Source: Robiginitalea sediminis (GTDB lineage: Bacteria > Bacteroidota > Bacteroidia > Flavobacteriales > Flavobacteriaceae). Taken from it: a DNA stretch of 64,000 bases. A program made the position numbers and the translations under genes. Shown here in pieces: positions 44,070-53,151 of the stretch (position 1 is the first letter of the stretch; each line of letters begins with the position of its first letter). The notes beneath the pieces were generated by a model. It was not told where the DNA came from. It worked only from the letters and a program-made list of their open reading frames with translations, and made no database searches. The stretch covers positions 1,291,332 to 1,355,331 of the forward strand of contig NZ_NGNR01000001.1 in the NCBI RefSeq assembly GCF_002198115.1, written 5' to 3'.

Positions 44070-44426
44070 ATGTCCAAATTACACACCTCGGAAATCAAGC
44101 TCAGGGTTACTCTGGACGAAAACCGGGTCCCGGAAGCTCTCCACTGGTCGGCAGAGGACGGCGGGATCAACAACGAAGAGGCCAAGGCCATGTTGTTGTC
44201 CGTTTGGGACCAAAAGAATCAAGAGTCTCTCAAGATAGACCTCTGGACCAAGGATATGCCGGTGGATGAGATGAAAGTCTTTTTCCACCAAAGCCTAGTG
44301 GCCCTGTCCGACACCTATATGAAAGCCACACAGGATGAAAAAATGACCGCGACGATGAAGGATTTCTGCGATTACTTTGCAGAGAAACTTGAACTGCGCG
44401 GGAAACCGCCCGGCAGGGACGCCTAA
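44070..44426 (+). CDS. gldC: Gliding motility protein GldC
   Basis: A 118-residue soluble protein matching GldC: SEIKLRVTLDENRVPEALHWSAEDGGI and EAKAMLLSVWDQKNQESLKIDLWTKDMPVDEM. GldC assists gliding; its loss in F. johnsoniae impairs rather than abolishes motility. No signal peptide, so probably cytoplasmic. Three bases after gldB, 12 bases before pfk. Confidence 0.92.
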   Translation: MSKLHTSEIKLRVTLDENRVPEALHWSAEDGGINNEEAKAMLLSVWDQKNQESLKIDLWTKDMPVDEMKVFFHQSLVALSDTYMKATQDEKMTATMKDFCDYFAEKLELRGKPPGRDA

Positions 44427-44438
44427 TACCGTAAACCC

Positions 44439-45758
44439 ATGTCTGAGAACCGTTTTGAGATTCGCCATTTGGGCGAACCCACCCATATGTCCCCCCTCCC
44501 CCTGAGCAGTGAATCGGGGGATAAGCTCTTTAACTTTGTAGACGACGGGCAACAGGTGCTCTTTAGCACAGAAGCCTCTGAATTCAACCGTTGCCTCCGT
44601 TCGGGTGAACCACCCCTGGTGCTGCAAAAAGCCGGCCCCCGGCAAAAACTCTATTTTGACCCTGAGCAAACCACTGCGGCTATTGTCACCTGTGGGGGGT
44701 TATGCCCGGGAATAAATAACGTAATCAGAGGGGTGGTCATGGGCCTCTACTACTTTTACGGCGTCAAGAAAATTATCGGGATTCCCTATGGGTTTGAAGG
44801 CCTCACAAGGGATTGCCCGCACCCGTACCGGGAACTAACCCCGGATTCGGTCCGGGACATCCACCAGTTTGGTGGCACCATCCTGGGGTCCTCCCGGGGA
44901 GCGCAGGACGTGGGGGAGATGGTGGAAACCCTCCAAACTCTGGGGGTTAACATGCTCTTTACCATTGGCGGGGACGGAACCCTCAAAGGGGCAGACGCCC
45001 TGGGTGCCGAAATCCAGAAGCGCGGCCTGGACATTGCCGTGGTGGGTATCCCCAAAACCATCGACAACGACATTGACCTGATCGATAAATCCTTTGGGTT
45101 TGAAACCTCCTATGGGGTTGCCGCAACGGTAATCCGCGATGCCCACAATGAGGCTACCGGGGCCTACAACGGCATCGCCCTGGTGAAGCTCATGGGGCGC
45201 GACAGCGGGTTTATAGCCGCTTCTGCCGCCATGGCCATGCCGGAGGTGAATTTTGTTTTGGTTCCGGAGTTGCCTTTCCGTCTCGATGGGGACAATGGTC
45301 TTTTAAAACTCCTGGAGCACCGGCTGAAAATAAAGAAGCACGCGGTCATTGTGGTGGCCGAAGGCGCCGGGCAGTATCTCTTTGAGAAAGGAGAAACGGT
45401 GAAGGACGCCTCGGGTAACATCAAGCACCAGGATATCGGGGTCTTGCTGAAGGACCGCATTGGCGCCCATTTCAAGGCCCTGCAGACCGAAGTGACCATC
45501 AAGTATATAGACCCGAGTTATATCATCCGCTCGGCCCCGGCCAATGCCAGTGACAGCATTTTCTGCAACCGGTTGGCCTACCAGGCCGTCCATGGCGCCA
45601 TGGCAGGCAAGACCCGTTTTTTGGTAGGTCTTGCCAACAACCAGCTGGTGTACTTCCCCATCGAAGCAGTGGGAGGCCGTCGCAAGAAAATCGACCTGGA
45701 AGGGGAGTTTTGGTTCGCTACCCTCCAGAGTACGGGGCAGCCCTACCATATCGGTTAG
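44439..45758 (+). CDS. 6-phosphofructokinase (ATP-dependent, plant-like clade)
   Basis: A 439-residue PFK of the long plant-like group. The phosphate-donor site reads GGDGT (177-181); Gly at the fourth position points to ATP, whereas PPi-dependent enzymes have Asp there. The catalytic motif is PKTIDND (205-211); the Lys is shared by plant ATP-PFKs. MGRDSGFIA and VVAEGAGQ follow. An extra N-terminal segment of about 70 residues precedes the core. It overlaps the convergent glucan phosphorylase gene by four bases, so both glycan breakdown and glycolysis genes lie end to end. Confidence 0.88.
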   Translation: MSENRFEIRHLGEPTHMSPLPLSSESGDKLFNFVDDGQQVLFSTEASEFNRCLRSGEPPLVLQKAGPRQKLYFDPEQTTAAIVTCGGLCPGINNVIRGVVMGLYYFYGVKKIIGIPYGFEGLTRDCPHPYRELTPDSVRDIHQFGGTILGSSRGAQDVGEMVETLQTLGVNMLFTIGGDGTLKGADALGAEIQKRGLDIAVVGIPKTIDNDIDLIDKSFGFETSYGVAATVIRDAHNEATGAYNGIALVKLMGRDSGFIAASAAMAMPEVNFVLVPELPFRLDGDNGLLKLLEHRLKIKKHAVIVVAEGAGQYLFEKGETVKDASGNIKHQDIGVLLKDRIGAHFKALQTEVTIKYIDPSYIIRSAPANASDSIFCNRLAYQAVHGAMAGKTRFLVGLANNQLVYFPIEAVGGRRKKIDLEGEFWFATLQSTGQPYHIG

Positions 45759-47410
45759 TCGGCGTATAATTCCCGGTAATACTGTTCTGCCATCCGGTGG
45801 CTTGAAAACCCGGGGACCACGTCCTGCATCCCGTTAAAGACCATTTCCTGCCAGGCTTCGGGTTTCTCATAGTAGAGGGGTACTACCTCCTCTTCCAGAA
45901 TCCGGTACAGGTTGCCTGCATCCATGTCGTCCTGGACCGGGTGCGGCTGCCGGGCATCGGCCTCGGGCAGAATGAAGGCATTTTTGCCGTGTTTTCCGAA
46001 TTCCGGGATCCACCCGTCGTTAACCGTCAGGTTCAGGGAGCCGTTCATGGCCGCTGTCATCCCGCTGGTGCCGGAGGCTTCCCGGGTAATCCTCGGCGTA
46101 TTGAGCCAGATATCGGAGCCTTCCTTCAGGGCCCGGGAGAGGGCCATCTCGTAACCGGTAAGGACGGCCAGGTTGGGAAACTGCCAACTTACTTCCATGA
46201 GCCTGTTGAACACCTGTATGGCCCCGAAATCGGTCGGGTAGGGTTTTCCGGCCCAGATAATCTGCACCGGGCGGTCCGTTTGTGAAACCAGTTTCCGGAA
46301 GCGCTCGAAGTCGCGCAACAGGAGGTCGGCCCTTTTATAAGCCGCAAAACGGCGCGCCCAGACCACCGTGAGAACATTCGGGTCGAAGCGTTTGCCGGTC
46401 TGGTCCAGGACGGTTTCGAACAGGGCGGCTTTGAGTTCCCCTTTACGCCTTTTAAAAGCCCGGGTATTTCTTTTTTCAAAGGCCTTTTGCAACGCGGCAT
46501 CGGTCCAGTAAACGGGGTGTTGGGCGTTGGTGATGGGGATAATCTTCCCCTCCAGCCCGAAAGGCTGCCACATGCCCCTGGCCACCTCGGCGTGTAGCTT
46601 GGAGACCGCATTGGCCTTTTTACTGTGGCGCAGGGCAGAGACCGTATAGTTCAGGGTATCTCCCCCAACCAGTTCCTGTTGCAGCTCGGGTGGGGTGAGT
46701 TCCCGCCCGAAAAACCCCCTGTTGTTCAGATGGTATCCGTTGCGTTCCTCGTTTCCGCCTTTTTCCGGGGTATGGGTAGTAAAGACCATTTGGGACTGCG
46801 GGACGCCGCGGTCCCGAAGGTAGTAGAAGGCCGGGAGGGCGTGGCCCTCGTTTAGGTGGTAGATAGATGCCCCACCCAGCATCTCGACAATCTTGGCGCC
46901 CCCGACCCCAAGGACGATGCTTTGGGAGATCCGGGTCTCGTCGTTGGAATCGTAAAGCTGGTCTGTAATAGTCCGGGAAAGGTGGTCGTTTTCGGGCAGG
47001 TCCGTGGTGAGCAAATACAGGGGGACAGAACCGAAGACTTCCGGCTTCAGGATATAGGCCCGGACCCTGACGTTAGGGTTGCCACTGATGGTAACCGAGA
47101 CTTCCAGCCCCGTATCCTCAAGGAAATCGTAGCGTTTGCGGATGCGTTCGGCCCGCATACTGCGGTCCTCGTGCCGGCTTTGGTCGTAATACCCGTATTT
47201 CCAGAGCATCCCTATACCAATCATGTTTTGCTTCAGGTCGAAGGCCGACCGCAGGTGCGAGCCCGCCAAAAACCCCAGGCCGCCACTGTAAATCTTAAGG
47301 GCCTGGTCGATGCCGAATTCCATGCTGAAATAGGCCACGCGTTTGGAGAAAGCTTTTGCCGGCGTATAAGGGTGGTGCCAGGTACGGTATAGGGAAGGTG
47401 AGGTGGACAT
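45755..47410 (-). CDS. Short alpha-glucan phosphorylase homologue lacking the PLP lysine
   Basis: A 551-residue member of the glycogen/starch phosphorylase family (GT35), in the short AgpA/GlgP clade. Recognisable stretches: VAYFSMEFGIDQALKIYSGGLG, HLNEGHALPAFY, VVWARRFAAYKRADLL, IIWAGKPYP. The PLP-binding motif, normally EASGT-x-x-MK, reads EASGTSGMTAAMNGS: Thr452 replaces the lysine that forms the Schiff base. The rest of the pocket looks preserved. The enzyme might be inactive, work in another way, or place PLP differently. Convergent with pfk. Confidence 0.85.
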   Translation of the reverse strand: MSTSPSLYRTWHHPYTPAKAFSKRVAYFSMEFGIDQALKIYSGGLGFLAGSHLRSAFDLKQNMIGIGMLWKYGYYDQSRHEDRSMRAERIRKRYDFLEDTGLEVSVTISGNPNVRVRAYILKPEVFGSVPLYLLTTDLPENDHLSRTITDQLYDSNDETRISQSIVLGVGGAKIVEMLGGASIYHLNEGHALPAFYYLRDRGVPQSQMVFTTHTPEKGGNEERNGYHLNNRGFFGRELTPPELQQELVGGDTLNYTVSALRHSKKANAVSKLHAEVARGMWQPFGLEGKIIPITNAQHPVYWTDAALQKAFEKRNTRAFKRRKGELKAALFETVLDQTGKRFDPNVLTVVWARRFAAYKRADLLLRDFERFRKLVSQTDRPVQIIWAGKPYPTDFGAIQVFNRLMEVSWQFPNLAVLTGYEMALSRALKEGSDIWLNTPRITREASGTSGMTAAMNGSLNLTVNDGWIPEFGKHGKNAFILPEADARQPHPVQDDMDAGNLYRILEEEVVPLYYEKPEAWQEMVFNGMQDVVPGFSSHRMAEQYYRELYAD

Positions 47411-47483
47411 AGGTCGGATTTAAAGACCCCGAAAATACATATTAATCCCCATTTGCAATACGCTCTGTCCGTTTAACAACCGG

Positions 47484-49322
47484 TTAGTACGGCCAGAATA
47501 CCGGAACCAGCAGGAGGGTGGCGGCAAAAAACAGCAGCAGCAGGGGAAACCCAACCCTGAGGTAATCGGTAAACCGGTACCCCCCGGCAGACAGCACCAT
47601 GGCATTGGTGGTAGTCCCCACCGGGGTGAGGAATGCCGTGGAAGCACTTATGGCCACCGCGATCAGGAAGGGTTCGGGGGACAGATTCAAAGATGCGGCC
47701 GCCATGAGGGCTATGGGAGCCATCAGGACGGCAGTTGCCGAATTATTGATGGTTTGGCTAAAGGCAGTGGTCAGCAGGAAAATACCGCCCAGCAACAGGG
47801 TCGGGTGGGTATTGCCCAGGGCTGTAACCAGGGCAGTAGCGGCCGTAGCGGCCATCCCGGTCTTCTGGAGGGCAACCCCCATGGGAATCATTGCGGCAAT
47901 CATAACGACGCTGGTCCAGGAGATCCGGGCATAGGCTTTACTGACCGGGACGCAGCCGGTAAGCATCAGGATGCCGGCTGCAAGTAGCGCGGCCATGGCC
48001 CCTGGCATAATTTTGAAAACAAGCAGCAATACGAGCAGCAGCAGGCAGCCCATGGCAATCCAGGATTTGGGGGTGAGCTGTTCCACATCCCGCGCCATGG
48101 ATTCCGGGCTCCCGGTAATAACCAGGTTCCGGTATACGCGTTTGAGCTGGTCCATATTTTCCCAGGCGCCCCGGATGACAAAGGCGTCACCGGCCTGGAT
48201 GTCCACCTCAGGGCCGGATAGCGGTTTGTTATTGCGGGAGGCCCCTAGAAGCTGGATGCCATACTTTTCCAGGTAGGCCCCCATAGCCACCCGCCTGCCC
48301 ACAAAATAGGAGTTGGGGGTAATGAGCATTTGGGCCATGCCGATTTCCTGGTTGATGAATTCGGATTTCAATTCCTCGGGGCTGAAGGGCTGCGGCAGGA
48401 CCCCCAGCTTGCAATCCCGCTGCAGGCGGTCTACCGCCTGGGGCGTACCCTTTACCGTCAGGATATCGTGGTAGCGCAATTCGGTCTCAGGGGCCGGGAA
48501 TTCCACAAATCCTGCCCCGGGTTCGCGCAGGAGCGGGTGGCGCCGGCGCAGGCGCAAGGCCTGAACCCCATAGGTGCTTTCGAGGTTCCACGCCCCCAGC
48601 AGGGTCCCGATCATGGGCGACATGGACCGGATCCGCAGGCGGTACACATCTTCTGCTATGCTGAAATGCCCGAGCCAATTCTGCATTTCCGAGTCGATGT
48701 TGGCGGGCTGGTTAGAGGTGCGGTTGGAGGGAAGCAGGCGGTGCCCCACAAAGCGGAAATACAAGAGGGAGATGACCAGCAGAGGTAACCCGATTAAGCC
48801 AAATTCGAAAAAGGAAAACCCTTCGGCCCCGGACTGTTCCAGTACCCCGCTTACAATGATGTTGGGCGGTGTCCCGGTCAAGGTCAGCAGCCCCCCGGTG
48901 TTGGAACCGAAGGCAAGGGGCATCAGTACCTTGGAGGGAAAAGTACCGGCGCTCCAGGCAGCGGCAACGGCTACCGGAAGCAGGGCGGCAACCGTCCCGG
49001 TGTTGCTCACAAAGCCGGACAGGAGGCTGGAGCCCCCGCTCAGGATGACGGTAAGGCGGGAAGCGCTGCGCCGTGCCAGGGAGACAAAGGTCTTTCCGGC
49101 CACGGCCGTCCAGCCCGTACGGGAGAGGCCTTCCCCAATGATAAACAGGGCGGCAATCATGATCACGGTGGGGTCGCTGAAGCCGCTGAGGGTTTCCCCC
49201 AGGGTCAGGATACCTGTAAAGAACAGGGATAGCATCGCCATCATGGCCACTACATCCGGGGGCCATTTCCCCCAAAGGAATAGCAGCACCGTTAGCAGGA
49301 GGATAATCAGGACCAGGGTCAT
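47484..49322 (-). CDS. SLC13/DASS-family permease with two TrkA-C domains
   Basis: A 612-residue membrane protein. About ten hydrophobic segments surround a central soluble part (residues about 205-385) with two TrkA-C/RCK_C modules: RLRRRHPLLREPGAGFVEFPAPETELRYHDILTVKG and LLGASRNNKPLSGPEVDIQAGDAFVIRG. The transport halves contain SNTGTVAALLPVAVA and SNTGGLLTLTGTPPN, then NNSATAVLMAPIAL in the C-terminal half, the repeated SNT/NNS motifs of sodium-coupled dicarboxylate or sulfate carriers. Substrate unknown; sulfate would fit the sulfur genes but they are 40 kb away. It is 12 bases downstream of the stress-protein gene. Confidence 0.88.
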   Translation of the reverse strand: MTLVLIILLLTVLLFLWGKWPPDVVAMMAMLSLFFTGILTLGETLSGFSDPTVIMIAALFIIGEGLSRTGWTAVAGKTFVSLARRSASRLTVILSGGSSLLSGFVSNTGTVAALLPVAVAAAWSAGTFPSKVLMPLAFGSNTGGLLTLTGTPPNIIVSGVLEQSGAEGFSFFEFGLIGLPLLVISLLYFRFVGHRLLPSNRTSNQPANIDSEMQNWLGHFSIAEDVYRLRIRSMSPMIGTLLGAWNLESTYGVQALRLRRRHPLLREPGAGFVEFPAPETELRYHDILTVKGTPQAVDRLQRDCKLGVLPQPFSPEELKSEFINQEIGMAQMLITPNSYFVGRRVAMGAYLEKYGIQLLGASRNNKPLSGPEVDIQAGDAFVIRGAWENMDQLKRVYRNLVITGSPESMARDVEQLTPKSWIAMGCLLLLVLLLVFKIMPGAMAALLAAGILMLTGCVPVSKAYARISWTSVVMIAAMIPMGVALQKTGMAATAATALVTALGNTHPTLLLGGIFLLTTAFSQTINNSATAVLMAPIALMAAASLNLSPEPFLIAVAISASTAFLTPVGTTTNAMVLSAGGYRFTDYLRVGFPLLLLFFAATLLLVPVFWPY

Positions 49323-49334
49323 ACGCTCCGGACC

Positions 49335-50120
49335 TCAGTGCTCGATAGCCAATAGGGGAGAGTGTGACTGCAGGGTCAGGATGCGTGTCAGGCGGCCTTC
49401 CGAAGGCGTCCCTTTACGGGCATGGTTCCTCGGCAGGATGGCCAGCATGTCGATTTCCTTTTCCCGAACGTAGTCGAAAATACCCTGTACCACATCTTCA
49501 TTTTCAATAAAGATGTGATGGGAGTAGAAACTCTCCAGGTAGTACTCCAGGAGCTGTTCGTTGCGCTCCTCGCTTTCGGAGTACCCATAGGTCCCTGGCT
49601 TGTTCTCTATGGTAAGCACGTGGACTTTGGCATTGAAGGTCCGGGCGACATCCAGGAGGGTGCCCAGTACATGGGGGTCGTCTATTTCCTTGGAACCCAG
49701 TACCAGGGCGATGGTTTTCAGCTGGAATTCCTCTTGTACATCATGAGGGACCACCAGTACCGGGCATTCAGTGGAAAGGACGGTTTCGGATGTCTTGGTA
49801 GTACCGTTGGGGTCCTCCGACCCGGCGGTACCCATAACGATCAGATCCGGTTGCGCCCATTGGCATTTTTTGAGCAGCCCTTCCACAGATGGGGGGGAGA
49901 ACGCCACCCAGGAAAGTTTCGCCCTGAAGGCCTTGCTTAAGCCGGACTTGATTTTATTGAAAGCTGCCTCCAGGGCGGGTTGATCTTCTTTTTCCTGCAT
50001 AAAGCACACTTCGATGTGCTTCTCCGGCCTGCTGCCGGCAAAATCGATCGCATAGCGCAGGGCGCGATCCGAAACCTCACTGAAATCGTAGGGAACGAGG
50101 ATTTTGGTAATTCGATCCAT
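49335..50120 (-). CDS. Universal stress protein, tandem-domain
   Basis: A 261-residue UspA-like protein. The first domain starts KILVPYDFSEVSDRALRYAIDFA and contains the nucleotide-loop-like MGTAGSEDPNGTTKTSETVLSTECPVLVVP; a second, more divergent half ends LAILPRNHARKGTPSEGRLTRILTLQSHSPLLAIEH. Usp proteins bind ATP or act as stress-state sensors. Just upstream of the SLC13 permease (12 bases), it probably modulates or is co-regulated with transport. Confidence 0.85.
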   Translation of the reverse strand: MDRITKILVPYDFSEVSDRALRYAIDFAGSRPEKHIEVCFMQEKEDQPALEAAFNKIKSGLSKAFRAKLSWVAFSPPSVEGLLKKCQWAQPDLIVMGTAGSEDPNGTTKTSETVLSTECPVLVVPHDVQEEFQLKTIALVLGSKEIDDPHVLGTLLDVARTFNAKVHVLTIENKPGTYGYSESEERNEQLLEYYLESFYSHHIFIENEDVVQGIFDYVREKEIDMLAILPRNHARKGTPSEGRLTRILTLQSHSPLLAIEH

Positions 50121-50239
50121 TTGAGCGGGTGATTGAGTTATGGCATAAAACTAAGGGTAAGGTTACGAACAATTCATGACAATTATCAAATCTTTGCCCG
50201 AACTTTTCCCTGTTTTGCAGGAATTGAAGGATACGCCCG

Positions 50240-50947
50240 CTATAGGGGTACTTCCATAAGCAGGACCTTGCCGGGGGTATCGAAATGGAAGGATAGGGAG
50301 TCCGTTCCGGATACTTCCATGGCATCGCGTTTGCCGAGCAACTGATCCCCTGCCTTTGCAGACCCCTCAGTGACAAAGACGTACACGCCATTCTCAGGAT
50401 TTTTAAGGGTGTAGGAGGAGGAACTCCCGGCCTGGAATTCCCCGAGGTGGAACCAGGCGTCCTGGTAAATCCACAACCCGTCGAAGGCTCCGTGTGGCCC
50501 CAGGATGGTATTCCACCTACCCTGGGATTGGGCGGGGTCCAGGGTAACCTGGCCGTAGCGGGGTTCCACCCCCTGGGTATGCGGCAGGATCCAGATTTGG
50601 AGGAAGGCTACCTCCTTGTCTCGGTTTTTGTTGTATTCACTGTGGGTAACCCCTGTTCCGGCACTCATCACCTGGATGTCGCCCTGGCGGATAACCGTGG
50701 TATTCCCCATATCGTCCTTGTGCTCCAGGTCCCCTTCCAGGGGGATGGAAATAATTTCCATGTCGCGGTGCGGGTGGGTGCCAAACCCCATCCCGGGCGC
50801 CACCCGGTCGTCGTTAAGGACCCTCAGGGCGCCGAATTGGATGCGCTCCGGGTTGTAGTAATTCGCAAAACTGAAACTGTGGTAACTCCTGAGCCAACCG
50901 TGGTTGGCAAAGCCGCGGGAATCTGCACGGTGCAGGGTTGTTTTCAT
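50240..50947 (-). CDS. Pirin-family bicupin protein
   Basis: A 235-residue pirin. The metal ligands are visible in the first cupin: HPHRDMEIISIPLEG (two His), then LEHKD (His) and the Glu in THSEYN. Pirins bind iron; some are quercetin dioxygenases, others transcription cofactors. It is a shorter form of the family with a reduced second cupin. Substrate unknown. A single gene with 119 bases to its downstream neighbour. Confidence 0.9.
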   Translation of the reverse strand: MKTTLHRADSRGFANHGWLRSYHSFSFANYYNPERIQFGALRVLNDDRVAPGMGFGTHPHRDMEIISIPLEGDLEHKDDMGNTTVIRQGDIQVMSAGTGVTHSEYNKNRDKEVAFLQIWILPHTQGVEPRYGQVTLDPAQSQGRWNTILGPHGAFDGLWIYQDAWFHLGEFQAGSSSSYTLKNPENGVYVFVTEGSAKAGDQLLGKRDAMEVSGTDSLSFHFDTPGKVLLMEVPL

Positions 50948-51053
50948 AGTAGGAATAAGGTTGAGGTGGTTGTTTGATGTGTAAAAATACGGCGGGAAAG
51001 AGGATTGAGGGCTTAAGGAAAGGTTAAAGACCTTAGGGGGTCCACCCGCCCTC

Positions 51054-52103
51054 CTAAACCGACCTGAGCGCCACCAGTATATCCCGCTGTATGGCCTGGT
51101 CTACCCGGTGGTCAAATTGCTGGTAGGGTCCTTCGGTAAGCACCTCGAATCCCGCTTCCCGGAAGGCCTTTTCCATGTCCTTCCTGGGGGTTACCCGGGT
51201 GTTCCAGGACAGGGCGATGGCGCCGCCCGGGACCAAAACCTCTTTCCAGGCCGGCAAACAGTCCCGGACCAGTTCCAGGGTGTTTCGGGACCCACCCTTT
51301 CCTTTGCGCGCGTTTTTGCTGGTATGGGCAATCCCGTAGGGGAGGTCGCCTGCAATAAGCTCAAAAGACGCCTTCTTAAAATAGGTGTCCGCCAGGCGGG
51401 AGTCTCCCTGCACCAGGGCCCAGGTTTTGGGTTGTGGAGATTTGCCGCCATCGGGAAGATTCGGGGTGTAAAGGATTTCCCGGGCCATGACGGCGTCGGA
51501 TTTCTGCCGGCCGGCCACCCGGCGCTGGCCTGCCTGGTGCTTGATGCGTTCCTTCTCCAGGAATTTTTTGAAATAGGTAAAACCTTCATGAACCGCTTTG
51601 GGGTCCAGTTCTATCCCCTGGGCCTCGTACCCCTTTATTGCAGCTTCGTATAAAGTGGTACCCCGGCCGGCTACCGGGTCCAACAGGCGGATGGGCCGGT
51701 TGGGTTCGGTTTCGGCGGAAAGCCCTGCCACACTTAGGAGCAACCGGGTAAAATTCTCATTGGTTTTGCCCTTGTATTTCAAAAGGGAACTGAGTTTGTT
51801 ATCCAACACCCCGGAGGCCGGTCTGGCCAGGGGTTTCAGACAAGGGCCATGGTCGGCTTCCAGGAGCTGGAATAGGGCATAGGTAAAGGACAGGCCGGCG
51901 AGCAGGCCGAGGTCTGCTTCGGAAGGGGTCCCATCGAGTTCCAGCCGGAGGTAGCGCACCCCGCCCAGGCGCACCAGTTCCGGGGGTTTCCCGCCAACGG
52001 ACAGTTTGCGCAACCCCAATTCCAGTTCTGCGAGGGCCATAGGGGCAGACGCTTCAAAATACATCTGGTTATGCCCGGGGTGTTCCAGGATCAACAGGGT
52101 CAT
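51054..52103 (-). CDS. TRM11-like SAM-dependent RNA/DNA methyltransferase
   Basis: A 349-residue Rossmann methyltransferase of the UPF0020/TRM11 group. SAM motif I is LLDPVAGRGTTLYEAA and motif IV is GDLPYGIAHT, an (N/D)PP(Y/F)-like catalytic loop suited to exocyclic amino methylation. The N-terminal 130 residues may be a recognition domain but no THUMP signature is clear. ATG at 52103 is chosen; it overlaps the engB stop by ATGA. A longer in-frame start inside engB is unlikely. Probable tRNA or rRNA substrate. Confidence 0.8.
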   Translation of the reverse strand: MTLLILEHPGHNQMYFEASAPMALAELELGLRKLSVGGKPPELVRLGGVRYLRLELDGTPSEADLGLLAGLSFTYALFQLLEADHGPCLKPLARPASGVLDNKLSSLLKYKGKTNENFTRLLLSVAGLSAETEPNRPIRLLDPVAGRGTTLYEAAIKGYEAQGIELDPKAVHEGFTYFKKFLEKERIKHQAGQRRVAGRQKSDAVMAREILYTPNLPDGGKSPQPKTWALVQGDSRLADTYFKKASFELIAGDLPYGIAHTSKNARKGKGGSRNTLELVRDCLPAWKEVLVPGGAIALSWNTRVTPRKDMEKAFREAGFEVLTEGPYQQFDHRVDQAIQRDILVALRSV

Positions 52104-52723
52104 GGGTTGTTCTTTTGAGATTCCCTGAACGCCTGGTTCACTCCTTCTATATAAGTAAGGACTTCCTCTTTTCCCACACCATGGGCCGATGAGGTAATAA
52201 AGTGGGGCGGGGTTTCTACCCACCCGGCCTCGCGCATCTGCTCCAGGTACTGCCCGGCCTGCCGCTCCTGTGCCCCCTGTTTTAATTTGTCTGCCTTGGT
52301 AAAGACCATGCAGAACGGGATGCCTGCCCCGTTAAGCCAGGCCATAAAGTCGAGGTCAACGCTCTGGGGTTCGTGCCGGAGGTCCAGCAGGACAAAAGCA
52401 CAGAGCAGCTGGCGCCGGTTGGCGAAATAATGCCGGATAAGGCCCTGGAAGGCAGCCTTGTCCTTTTTGGAAGCGCGCGCATAGCCATACCCGGGGAGGT
52501 CTACCAAATACCAGGTGTCGTTAATCAGGAAATGGTTAATGAGCTGGGTCTTGCCCGGGCGTCCGGAAGTCTTGGCCAGGTGCTTGCGTTCGGTGAGCAT
52601 ATTGATCAGGGAGGATTTCCCCACATTACTCCGGCCTATAAAGGCGTATTCAGGCAGGTCGCCCCCCGGGCACTGGTCTGCTTTGGTACTGCTTTTAACA
52701 AAAGTGGCGGATTTGATTTTCAT
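52100..52723 (-). CDS. engB: Ribosome biogenesis GTPase EngB (YihA/YsxC)
   Basis: A 207-residue TrmE-Era-Obg group GTPase needed for 50S assembly. G1 is GRSNVGKSS, G3 is DLPGYGYA, G4 is FTKADKL, and SSAHGVGKEEVL gives G5. Normal family length. A perfect minus-strand -7 element lies just upstream (52755-52762). It is the first gene of a two-gene operon with the TRM11-like methyltransferase, consistent with an RNA-related role for that enzyme. Confidence 0.95.
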   Translation of the reverse strand: MKIKSATFVKSSTKADQCPGGDLPEYAFIGRSNVGKSSLINMLTERKHLAKTSGRPGKTQLINHFLINDTWYLVDLPGYGYARASKKDKAAFQGLIRHYFANRRQLLCAFVLLDLRHEPQSVDLDFMAWLNGAGIPFCMVFTKADKLKQGAQERQAGQYLEQMREAGWVETPPHFITSSAHGVGKEEVLTYIEGVNQAFRESQKNNP

Positions 52724-52754
52724 CTTCGGGCAAATGGGCCTGCTGCTTTTTGGG

Positions 52755-52762
52755 CAAAGTTA
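52755..52762 (-). promoter_or_regulatory. Bacteroidota -7 element for engB
   Basis: On the minus strand the bases read TAACTTTG, an exact TAnnTTTG, 32 bases before the engB ATG. No clear -33 element is seen. Confidence 0.45.
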
Positions 52763-53151
52763 CGTGTTTTCCTACGACCGGATTTCCGATAGACTACTAA
52801 AAGGACTGTTCAACGACACCTGCAAATATATCAGGGAATACGCTGATTTTTATGGAAATCCCCAGAACAGTTACTTAAACGAGATTTTATGCAGTTCATC
52901 GACTAAAAATCACGGTGAATTGTAAAATCCTATACCCGGCCGGAACTTTAAATAAGCATTTTTTTTGGCCGAAAAGGCATGTTCCGGATTGCTTTTTCAG
53001 CCTTCAGCCCGGGTTCGGGTATCCATGATACTTCCCAAGGAAGATGTCCCCAACATCTTCGGGTACAGCAACTACTTATTGCGTGTTTCGGCACAGCCAA
53101 CAGGCTATGGTTTTTGGATTATCTAACCTTTAATAATTAAAACCGTTAACC
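52763..53151 (+). other. Long non-coding leader/intergenic region before the curli genes
   Basis: No gene is apparent here. Features seen: an AT-rich run with CATTTTTTTTGG near 52960; a perfect 8-bp hairpin GAAGATGT/ACATCTTC with loop CCCCA at 53040-53060; and an AT-rich ACCTTTAATAATTAAAACC just before the first curlin ATG. I find no clean TAnnTTTG promoter. The length (about 390 bases) and hairpin suggest the amyloid operon carries a regulated 5' region. Confidence 0.4.
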
